Origin: Paratinospora sagittata
Lineage: Eukaryota; Streptophyta; Magnoliopsida; Ranunculales; Menispermaceae
Reading direction: 5' to 3'
DNA length: 64,000 nucleotides
NCBI GenBank assembly: GCA_035771175.1
Contig: CM069596.1
Coordinates: 9,412,001 to 9,476,000, forward strand
The translations under genes were made by a program, and so were the position numbers. Positions 55,621 through 64,000 of this stretch are shown here, piece after piece. Position 1 is the stretch's first letter. Each line of letters opens with the position of its first letter. The notes under the pieces are model-generated. The model ran no database searches, was not told where the DNA came from, and saw only the letters and a program-made list of their open reading frames with translations.

Positions 55621-56700
55621 ACCCAAATTTGATTTCTACACATACTACTCAATATCCATAAACTTATGTCAAAATGTTTAGAATCATCTAATCCTTGGCC
55701 AAGGGATTAAAAACATTAAACCTAGAAAAACATAAATAAACTAGTAACTTTATTGATAATAATCAAACAATAAAACCTACAACATAATATCAAGTTTGGA
55801 TCGATCTACACCTCTAGATAAAAGATTTAGTTCATAACTAAAGACATAAAAGCATGAAATAATATGATGAACATAAATCTAAACCCAGAAAAGTAAGGTA
55901 GAAGGTAGAAAAGTGTAGGAGAATCTTCAACAATCTTCAAGCTTGATCTTCTTCTCCGTTTCAAGCCCTAACCATCTTGCCTTCATTCTCCCCTATATTA
56001 TCTTTTGAAAACCCTAAACAATGGTTTTTATAGAGCCACAAGTCCATAGAAAGTTGCAATAAGAAACTTCAAGTCGAACTAAGAAATTTTGCAACAAAAT
56101 TAGAAGGTTTCTAATTATGTCGCACCTCCGCTTTCTTCCTCTCCATTTTCCTCTTGTTTTCCACTCCATATCCCCCTAAAAACCCTCTCATCTTGTAGTA
56201 TTTCAAGTAAGGAAGAAGTAGAAACAAACCGTGTCCAATTCGAAGTTAAATTGAGAAAGTTCTGGTCAAAACCCCAAAGTCACACAATTTCTATTTTGTG
56301 TCTGCTCCCCAACGCCGTAACGCCCACAATGGGTGTCGTGGCTCCCACTCACTATTTTTTTCTGCTTATTTTTGTGGACTTAGCCATTTTTTTCATGCCT
56401 TCTTGACTTGTTTTGATCTTATACCTTTCTTCCAACTTCTTGTATATGTTTCTATCATCCAAATTGACTTTCTACTCATCAAAATACCTACAAAACAAAA
56501 TCAAATTAAGTAAGTATTATGCTTTTATAATCTCATGAACTAACCTATAAAAATCTAAACCGAAATAATGCAAAAACACAAAAACTTGACTAAACTATCA
56601 AATAACCAATTTTATGATAAACCAACATAATATATGAACTAAACACCATAAAATTCGACTAAAACATGCCTCAAAACACATACTAAATATCTACTTATCA
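55620..56700 (-). mobile_element. Athila/Tat-like LTR fragment
   Basis: On the - strand it starts TGATAAGTAGATATTTAG at 56700 and follows the first about 1.1 kb of the LTR at 44587, including a 'ggggatatggagtggaaaac' block. The 3' end is missing at the joint with the gypsy fragment near 55620. Confidence 0.65.
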
Positions 56701-56714
56701 ACGACCAATCGTGC

Positions 56715-57180
56715 ACGACACATGCAAAGTGGTAAAAGGCCACAGGCAATTATTGAAAAAGGCTATGGCCAATCTCGAAGGCTACAACCACTTAGAAATG
56801 AAATACTACAGGAAATTGCCAATAAACTGCTACAACCACTTAAAAATGAAAGGTTACAGCCAATTGTCAACAAAAGGCTACAACCACTTACAAGTGAGAT
56901 ATTACGACTGATCGATATCAAAGGCTATCAATAAAAGGCAATGGCCGATTCTTGACAAAAAGATAAGGCCACTTACAAACGAAAAGCTATGTTTGATCAT
57001 CATCAAAAGGCTATGACCACTTACAAGTGGGAGTCTACGATCGACTATCACCAACAAAAGCTACGATCACTTACAAACAAAAGGCTATGACCGATCATCA
57101 ACAAAGGGCTAGGATCAATCAAAAACTTTACAGTCGATTATTGAAAAAGGCTACGACAAATTATCAAGGCCACACACCCC
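56715..57180. repeat. Degenerate minisatellite of about 30/60 bp
   Basis: Repeats of the pattern 'aaaggctacaaccacttacaa' alternate with 'gaccgatcatcaacaa'. About ten diverged copies are visible. It adjoins the LTR start at 56700, on the side where the 3' untranslated region of a - strand element would be. Tandem arrays there are known in Tat/Ogre-type elements, which makes that a plausible but unproven origin. Confidence 0.75.
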
Positions 57181-59753
57181 AAACAAATGGTTACAACCCC
57201 CAATTCATCAAGGCCTCAGAATACCAGAACTTTGGGGTTTGCAACTAGTGACCCTTCAAATGAAATGATAACAATGTAATGCCAAGTTAGGAAATGCCTT
57301 ATGATCAACACACACCTCCACATAACAAGTGGAATAACCAAACAACAAACCCTAAATCAAACAAGGTCGTAAAAACCTTGACAAACACTCTTGCAACACA
57401 AAACTAAAAGAACATCAAAACATAAATACACACTTCACTAGTATTAAACCAACATGGAAGTTCATAGCACAAGTTGAAACCTAAACACCAAGTACATTGT
57501 TGAATAAAAGGAAAACTATCTTTTGCGACGTCGTTGTACCTCGAAGAAACAAAACTTTAGTTTGTAACTTGCATTTACTTGACTTAGCAAAATGAGAATT
57601 GCCTTGTTCATCACAAAGATAGAAACCACAAATACCAAGCAACGTCTGTAATAAAAGAGAGAAGATAGATGTAAATAGCACAAACTTCACACTAGACAAA
57701 CGTAAAACCAACTTCAAAAAACCATACAGTTTAGGATGTTTAAAGCATTAACATCCAAGATTAAAGGGGTTAGAGGCTCAAGACAACTAACCCACCAAAT
57801 AAGTTTTACAAAAATGCTAGGCCAACATGAAACCTGGCCACAAAACAACTAAGTTACAAAACAAACAAATACCTCCTAGCACCTTGAAAACTCATTTTTA
57901 CATTACACGTTTGAATTTGAAGTTTAACACTTGTCCGTCCCTCGCTTAGGTCCAACAAGGTCATATGATATTGCTCACTAAGAAAAATAACATTACTAAA
58001 ACAAGTGATTTAGAAAATAAAAGAAAAATTTGATTAATTGAGTTTAACCAAGAAGTCATGGCATCAACAAAAAAAAACTTCTCATGAGATAGCCTAAGTA
58101 CATGAAACATGATCTTAAACGACTTAGGAAAGTCGTAAAGATTTCAACATTACTAAGAGAAGCTTAAACCCGATGAAAATAGAAGACGCTGCAAACTATT
58201 AACTAGATCGACACTCGAGTGATGAGCACTCCAAATCTTCACTTCAACACGCTCGTCAAGGGCTTACTATTATACTCAAAATTGACTTACTCCTCCAAGT
58301 CATAAACAAAGTTTGAAGAAAACATAATCCTGATAGCATGTGCCAATCATTGAGTGTTTTCAGTTTAGTTTATATAAAAGAATGGTAATAGAGTGCTCAA
58401 CACTCTCTGCTACTTCCAAATCATTGTAACATGGAGCATTGAGCTCTCTTGCCGCGGGTGACAGTAGAGGGCAAGTAGAAAAAAATGAAGAGAAAAGATG
58501 GGGTTGATTCTCCTTTTCTTTATTTTCTTCTATCGTACTCTCCTTCTCTCTTTTTTTTTCTTTCTTCTTCAATTTTTTTCAAAAAGAAATGCTTTCCTTA
58601 CGCCCAAAATCTTTACTACATTCTTACTCAGCTTACATGTTAATTGAAAACGTCAGCAGAGTTGAAATGTCAACAATCTATTAAATGGGGTGGATTAAAT
58701 GTGGAGTGAATTTAATAATCTCTGCAACCCATTGCCTTCTCGAGAAAAAACAACAAAAAAACCTATTGCCCTAATATGAACTCTAGCGTCTTTGTGGATT
58801 TTGAAGGAGATTTTACTTGCTTCAGGCTAATGGGTTTTGCCATGAACAGATTAAGGTCAGATTGTTCGAACTTAATGGTTACGAGTTGGAAAACATGTAG
58901 CCACGGTAACTAAGAGATGTTGCTGCTGCTATTGGTTGGATCTGAACTTGAATATGCTAGTCTAAAGGTGAGTAACCATTAAATTCTAACAAGCCAAAAT
59001 GCTCATGAGGTAATTGTTGGATATGGCTCAAGAATAGTGATGGAAACATTTTAGAGTTGTAAAAGTTGGATTTGGAAGAAAGGTTTAATAAGAAAGGAAA
59101 AAGTGAAGAAGAAGGAGAATTATAAGAAAGGCTTAAAGAATAAGGGGATGAATATACAATACAGATAAGTCGTTCAACAAAGCACCTTTTGTAAAAGGTT
59201 CAAATGCTTTCACATGCTCTCTCCGTCAGATTTGATAACATAGCTTTGTCGCGGCTGTATATATCTACAACTATTGTTATGCTTGCTATCTCAAGTAAAT
59301 TAACAAATTTTATCTACAAAAAACAAAGAGACTAAGACCCACCCTTTTCTTGCTCAAATTAAACTGTTACAAATAAACAAGACATACCTTTGAACTTTCA
59401 TTCTATAAATTTTTTTCGTTTCTTTTATTATTTTTAATTCAATATCCTGAAGATTCAACTTGAGTGGAAGAAAAACAAAACCTCTGCCTCACCAAGTTTA
59501 AAATTCTATAGACTAGAGAAGAAATATTCAAGAGCTATTTCAATAACAATGATATTCATGGTTGCCCTCTGACGAGAGGATGCCGCCCATCATCGTGAAC
59601 GTTGCGTAGTTTTCTTTCAGGACTATCTAACGATATCATCTCCTGACTTCCCCCATTCCTCTCTTTCTCATCAATTCTTCTAAATCTTCTTCACAGACTT
59701 GGTTTTCAATCGATTCTCACTAACTGTCCTAATTTCCCGTTTTCTCCTTTGAT
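57181..59753. other. Long stretch with no recognised gene
   Basis: This is AT-rich with short open frames only. The left part may be non-coding sequence of the retroelement next to the minisatellite. Around 58480-58590 the - strand encodes a Glu/Lys run because of a pyrimidine-rich tract. From about 58640 to 59750 there is no motif that I recognise; 59640-59700 is pyrimidine-rich, as in a 5' leader of the following remnant. Confidence 0.4.
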
Positions 59754-60560
59754 ATGGAGGAAATCCAAACCATCCTCAACCAATTCACGCTTAAAGGTGA
59801 AGAAGGCGAGGAGGTGCAAATTGAAAATGAGATAAAATTGGTGGATGTGGAAGCTCGCAAGCTTTGCTTAATGGGCCATCTTCATACAATCAAGACTTTT
59901 AACTGAAATAGGTTGAATGATAGCCTTCTCAGCACCTAGTCAGTATCATCGAACGTAAGAATAACAGAGGTGGCAACTAATATGTTAAGATTTTTTTTTT
60001 TCGATTTGTTTGCCCACAAGCAATGAAGTTTGTATTAGAAAATGGGTTGTGGTTTTTTAATGGGTGTCTTTTTCTTGTGAAACCTTGGAAACCATCCATT
60101 GACCTTAGATCAATAACCTTTCCTACCTATATATTTGGGGTGCAATACATGATTTGCCACTAGATTGTCATGGGAAGGAGGCAGTTGCTCGAATTGGCCA
60201 AAGGGTTGGAACAATAATCAAAGTTGAAGGACATCATAAGGATGTAATCGAGTAACAAAAATTCATGAAAGTCAGGGTGGAGATCAGTATAGACAAGCCA
60301 TTGCTTCGGGGTATCATTCTGAATAATGAAAGAAGGAAACATTGGGTATGGCTCAAATATGAAAGATTTACTAAGTTTTGTCATTCTTGTGGTCGATTGA
60401 GCCATGAAACTTCAAGTTGCTAATTTTTCCAACCCTCAAACCCTTAGACAATGAGAGTAATGAAAAAAGATGTGTATGGCAATTGGATGAAGGCCACTTC
60501 AACGCCATCTAGAATGCCACCCATGCAGAAAAGGAGCCTGAGCAGTAGTTCACCAAAATT
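59754..60560 (+). pseudogene. DUF4283 / zinc-knuckle (LINE ORF1-like) remnant
   Basis: It starts MEEIQTILNQFTLKGEEGEE, then EARKLCLMGHLHTIKTFN, the DUF4283 pattern of plant non-LTR-element ORF1 and related proteins. Later pieces read AMKFVLENGLWFFNGCLF, RVEISIDKPLLRGIIL, VWLKYERFTKFCHSCGRLSH and ETSSC. The knuckle FCHSCGRLSHETSSC keeps all four metal ligands (CX2CX4HX4C). The tail has YGNWMKATSTPSR, like the 'YGxWLRA' motif that ends such domains. Several stops and frameshifts occur. No reverse transcriptase follows, as Copia C starts 17 bp later. Confidence 0.75.
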
Positions 60561-60576
60561 GACATAGCCAAGAAAG

Positions 60577-61086
60577 TGTTGGTCCACCTTATTCAAAGAG
60601 GGTGGCCAACATATGTCAAATAGGGCGGCCAAATACAATTGAATAGTCAACAAAAGATGGCTGCATGGGCTGAACAAACAAATTACGAAAATGCTCCTGT
60701 TTGAGCTCTTTAAATAGAGCCCTTTCTTCATTCATGAAAATCCTGAATGATCAAAATTCTAGAGATCTAATCTGAGAGATCCAGAGAGCTTCAAAGAGAG
60801 TTTCTTTGAGAAGAAAAAAGTGTGAGCCAATTTGTGAAGTTTTACCCACAAATTAAAGATACATAGTTATTGTATTTTTGTGAGAGATCCACCGAAGGGT
60901 GAAGTTTGTAATCCCATTTTATTATAGTGGAAGTTTTTAAGCGGCCTACGGATCCCATGGTTTTTACCTCTTTTTTGAGGGTTTTCCACGCTAAAAATTG
61001 TTGGTGTTATTTTGTTCTATTTTAGTTTGGGAAATGATCCTGAGTTTGTGGAATTGATTTCTTTCAAACCATCAATTTTTTCAACA
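60577..61086 (+). repeat. Copia C 5' LTR
   Basis: This is a 510-bp LTR with TG...CA ends. The segment ctctttaaatagagccc (60707-60723) may be its TATA box region, followed by a 'tgtaatcccattttattatag' type polyadenylation zone. Confidence 0.8.
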
Positions 61087-61089
61087 AAG

Positions 61090-61104
61090 TGGTATCAAAG
61101 ACGG
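61090..61104 (+). promoter_or_regulatory. Copia C primer binding site
   Basis: TGGTATCAAAGACGG lies three bases after the LTR. The first ten bases fit initiator tRNA-Met. Confidence 0.8.
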
Positions 61105-61134
61105 AGTCGTTTTCAGCCAAGGTATTGTTCACAC

Positions 61135-61300
61135 ATATAGTACTATTCACGTATACGACATGGTTTTGTCGGCAGGTATTATTTGAAATAGTGAATAGTA
61201 GTACTATTTATAGAGTACTATTCACAAAGTAGTATTCACAGAATACTATTCACATGGGCACTATTCATTGAATACTATTCACAAAGTACTATTCATCGCC
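61135..61300 (+). repeat. ACTATTCAC repeats in the Copia C leader
   Basis: About nine copies of (agt)actattcac, some inverted (gtgaatagt), lie between the PBS and gag. They could form hairpins in the RNA leader. Confidence 0.85.
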
Positions 61301-61344
61301 GAAAAAGTGTCAAGCTTCGTGAAACCTGTTGACTAACGACTAAA

Positions 61345-62175
61345 ATGGAGGAGAGCACAGACAATGTGAGCACAGGCAATATGATCAAGTTGACTGCATT
61401 TAATTATGCAATTTGGAAGCCGAAGATGGATGATCTTTTATACATTAAAGATCTGTGGAAGCCGATTGTAATGTCGAAGGAGAAAGCCGTGACTACAACT
61501 TCGACAGATGACAAGACACCAAAAACAACCAGCACAGACGCTGACTGGGCCGTGCTGAACCGAAAGTGTGCTGCTCAAATCAGACAATGGATCGACAAGA
61601 GCATTTTCCAAAATTTTTCTAATGAACACGATGCTTACGTTCTTTGGCAAAAGTTGGAGAAAATGTATGCGAGGACAACCACACAGAATAAAGCTAATCT
61701 GATGCGACGATTAGTCAATTTGAAGTATAAAGATGGAAGTAGCGTATCGGAACACATGAGCGAGTTCCAAGGCATTGTAGATCAACTCAACTCTATTAAG
61801 ATGACCGTAAATGACGAGCTACAAGCGTTGTTGTTGCTGAGTTCTCTACCAAAAAGTTGGGACACTCTAGTTGTGTCAGTTAGTAACTCAGCTTCTGACG
61901 GTAAGCTTACCATGGATACGGTAAAGGACAGAATGTTGAACGAAGAGTCTCGAGGAAAAGACGATGGATATACTCCTGAAACTGAATCACTTGTCATGGA
62001 AAAATAAGGCAAGCAAGAATGGCACGGAAGAAGTAAAAGCAGAAATCCTCGTAACCAAAGTCAGCGAAAAGGACGCTCGAAGTCCAGCTCGTGGCATGAC
62101 AAGAAGTGGCATCACTGCGGCAAGCCCGGACACTTAATTCGAGAATGTCGAAAGTTAAAGGCAGAACGATCCAGA
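61345..62175 (+). pseudogene. Copia C gag
   Basis: It starts MEESTDNVSTGN at 61345, then FNYAIWKPKMDDLLYIKDLW, LWQKLEKMYARTT, LMRRLVNLKYKDGSSVSEHM and LLLSSLPKSWDTLVVSVSNS, the UBN2-type copia capsid. A stop (TAA) after LVMEK at 62005 separates it from the zinc knuckle WHHCGKPGHLIREC (62109-62150), whose first Cys is Trp/His (WHHC for CYHC). Confidence 0.85.
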
Positions 62176-62960
62176 AATCAAGAAGCAGAAACCCGAACAA
62201 ATGACACCATAACTCTCACTGAAGAAGTTGTCATTGTTCGAGATGCTGATTATGTCAACCTTGCATGTCAAGACTCTACATGGGTAGTTGACTCAGGTGC
62301 TTCCTACAATGTCACCTCACGACAAGATTTCTTCTCAGCCTACACTCAAGGTGATTTCGGATGAGTGAGGATAGGAAATGATAATGCATCTAAAATTATC
62401 GGCATCGGTAATATTTATTTAGAAACTAACCTTGGATGCAGGTTACTCTTGAAAGATGTGAGACATATTCCTGATATCCGCCTCAATTTGATCTCCACCG
62501 GAATGCTTGATGACGATGGCTACAATAATAACTTTGGTGAAGAAAAATGGAAGCTCACCAAAGGTAACTTGGTAGTAACCAAAGGCAAGAAAGATACATC
62601 ACTCTACCTCACAGAAGCCAAGCTGTGTAGAAGAAAAGTAAATACCATGAGGAAAGAAGTTCCCTCCGAGTTATAGCATAAGCAGTTCGGCCACATGAGT
62701 GAAAAGGGTCTCAGAATTCTTTCCAAGAAAGAGCTTTTGCCAGGAATGAAAGGTACATCTTTACGTACTTGTGTTGATTGTATTATGGGTAAACAACACA
62801 GAGTTGCATTTCGTAGTTCCCTACCATCTAGAAAGGCAAATATTCTAGATTTAATACACACAAATATCTGTACAATGAGTTGTAAGTCACTAGGAGGCGC
62901 TCATTATTATGTGACTTTATTGATGATCACTCTAGAAAAGTGTGAGCCTTTGCTTTGAAA
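62176..62960 (+). pseudogene. Copia C protease and integrase N-terminal part
   Basis: WVVDSGASYNVTSRQDFF (62283-62336) is an aspartic protease with intact DSG. After a stop at 62362, IRLNLISTGMLDDDGY and GNLVVTKGKKDTSLYL follow. HKQFGHMSEKGLRIL is the gag-pre-integrase with the zinc-binding His pair, and CVDCIMGKQHRVAF supplies the Cys pair. LIHTNICTM has Asn where the first catalytic Asp (HTD) of integrase belongs. Confidence 0.8.
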
Positions 62961-63400
62961 ACTAAAGATCAAGTGCAGGAAGTTTTCAAGCAATTTCATG
63001 TAAAAGTTGAGAGAGAAACTAGCAGACGTTTGAAGTGTGTACGTTCAGACAATGACGTTTGAGTATCGCGGATCATTCGAAGAGTACTGCAGAAGTTTCG
63101 GCATCAGGCTGAAAAAATCGGTACCAAAGACACCTCAACACAACGGTGTCGCAGAGAGGATGAACGAAACCATTTGTGAAAGAGTCAGATGTATGCTCTC
63201 AAATGCAAAACTGCCAAACTCCTATTGGGGGGAGGCAATGAGAACAACAGTAAATTTGGACGGGGAAAGACGTTTCTTACAAACACTTAAAAGTATTCGG
63301 TTGCAGAGCATTTGTTCACATCCCTCAAGACGAGAGGTCCAAGCTGGATGGAAAAGCGAAATAGTGTATCTTTGTGGGATATTCCCATGAAGAATTCGGC
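62961..63400 (+). pseudogene. Copia C integrase core
   Basis: VRSDN (63040), then in another frame EYRGSFEEYCRSFGIRLKKS, TPQHNGVAERMNETICERVR and NSYWGEAM. The second Asp and the Glu of DDE are present but in different frames. After the WGEAM block about 40 codons are missing, and the next legible piece (HLKVFGCRAFVH, about 63275-63320) is in yet another frame. Confidence 0.8.
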
Positions 63401-64000
63401 AAAAAATTTTGGGATCCTGTCAACAAAAGGATTGTCAGAAGCAGAGACGTGGTGTTTCTTGAAGATCAGACGATCGAGGACTTTCAGAAACCTGAGAAGC
63501 CGCAATCAGATGAAATTCTAGTTAATCTGGAACCAGTCTCTCCACCACCAAATCCAGATGACAAGGGAGCTGCACCAGATACTGATGATGATGTTCCACC
63601 AGCTCAAAGTTCAGAACCAGAACAAGTTTCTGAACAAGTCCAACCAGAAACACAGGTAAGGAGATCCACCAGAGAGCGACAACAAAGTCAAAGATATTCT
63701 CCTAGCGACTATGTGATGCTCACTGATGGGGGAGAATCAGAGAGCTATATCGAAGCTATCACTGACCAGCATAAGACTAAGTGGATGAAAGCCATGCAGG
63801 AAGAAATGAAATCTCTGCATAAGAACCACACATTTGACTTGGTAAAATTATCGCAGGGAAAGAAAGCCCTCAAGAACAAGTGGGTGTACAGGATCAAAAG
63901 CGAAGAAGGTAGCTCGCAACCTCGATACAAAACAAGATTGGTTGTGAAAGGATTCGGGCAGAAGAAAGGCTTTGACTTCGATGAAATCTTCTCACTAGTG
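63401..64000 (+). pseudogene. Copia C integrase C-terminus, linker and RT start
   Basis: Read in one open frame to the window end: EEFGKKFWDPVNKRIVRSRD, then an acidic Pro/Glu/Gln linker (63520-63680), RRSTRERQQSQRYSPSDYVM, WMKAMQEEMKSLHKNHTFDL, LKNKWVYRIKSEEG, RYKTRLVVKGFGQKKGFDF and EIFS. This is the standard copia order. It stops before the RT active site. Confidence 0.8.

Larger units (their letters stand above)
60577..64000 (+). mobile_element. Copia C: Tork/Tnt1-like copia, cut by the window end
   Basis: This is the 5' part of a + strand copia element: LTR 60577-61086 (TGTTGGTCC to TTTTTCAACA), PBS at 61090, repeat-rich leader, gag, protease, integrase and RT start. It has fewer changes than the others but still at least four stops or frameshifts in pol. 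The 3' LTR is beyond the window. The base before the LTR would give a TSD near GAAAG (60572-60576). Confidence 0.85.

Noticed and set aside
57027..57248. Gln/Lys-rich frames in the minisatellite
   Set aside because: They are produced by the repeat units themselves, with equal openness in other frames.

Overview
This window looks like nuclear DNA of a flowering plant, most likely a dicot. It is AT-rich and has spliced genes with GT/AG introns. Most of its length is nested LTR retrotransposons of the Ty1/copia and Ty3/gypsy types, with SINE-like retroposons, a long-TIR DNA transposon and microsatellites. I see no bacterial operons, ribosome binding sites, CRISPR arrays or phage genes. The species cannot be named from the sequence alone.

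Only two host genes are recognisable, and they converge. (1) A small C2-domain (Ca2+/phospholipid-binding) protein gene lies on the + strand. Its exons are at 432-497, about 33081-33189, 34641-34758 and 35838-35891. The first visible exon is separated from the next by about 32.6 kb of transposons. Part of the third C2 strand region is missing, and a conserved Trp codon near the C-terminus is now TGA, so the copy is probably degraded. (2) A complete MBD13-like methyl-CpG-binding protein gene lies on the - strand. Six exons between 43237 and 37075 join in phase and encode two MBD domains and the acidic C-terminal region typical of this family. A TATA box sits upstream.

The large intron (498-33080) can be read as layers. 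Two gypsy LTR pieces (1053-4806) stand beside an old copia element, Copia A (4887-33052, - strand). Copia A was entered by Copia B (5710-11137, TSD TAAAG), which was itself entered by a solo LTR (9527-10374, TSD ATGGC). Copia A was also entered by a solo LTR that is now cut into three pieces (12978-13428, 20974-21359, 31260-31541) by two gypsy elements. These are G1 (13429-20968, TSD AAAAA) and G2 (21360-31259). G1 is internally inverted and holds an array of inverted SINE-like units (17107-19218). Between the later C2 exons lie another solo LTR (33431-34178) and a 79-bp poly(A)-tailed retroposon (34350-34428) with a perfect 14-bp TSD.

Right of the MBD gene are a tRNA-like SINE (about 44330-44525), a solo LTR (44587-46105) and a SIRE-like copia element (46360-55285). 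The last is split by a 5.6-kb long-TIR DNA transposon (48430-54021, TSD TAGTAAAA) that carries a gypsy gag fragment. After that come LTR fragments (55287-56700), a degenerate minisatellite (56715-57180), a DUF4283/zinc-knuckle remnant (59754-60560), and the 5' two thirds of Copia C (60577-end, + strand), which runs off the window.

The transposon genes belong to their own elements and do not form pathways with the host genes. The features most worth a second look are the transposon-filled C2 gene, the inverted SINE array with its 230-bp hairpin, the rearranged G1 element, and the tandem-MBD gene, which encodes a likely reader of the cytosine methylation that such transposons attract.
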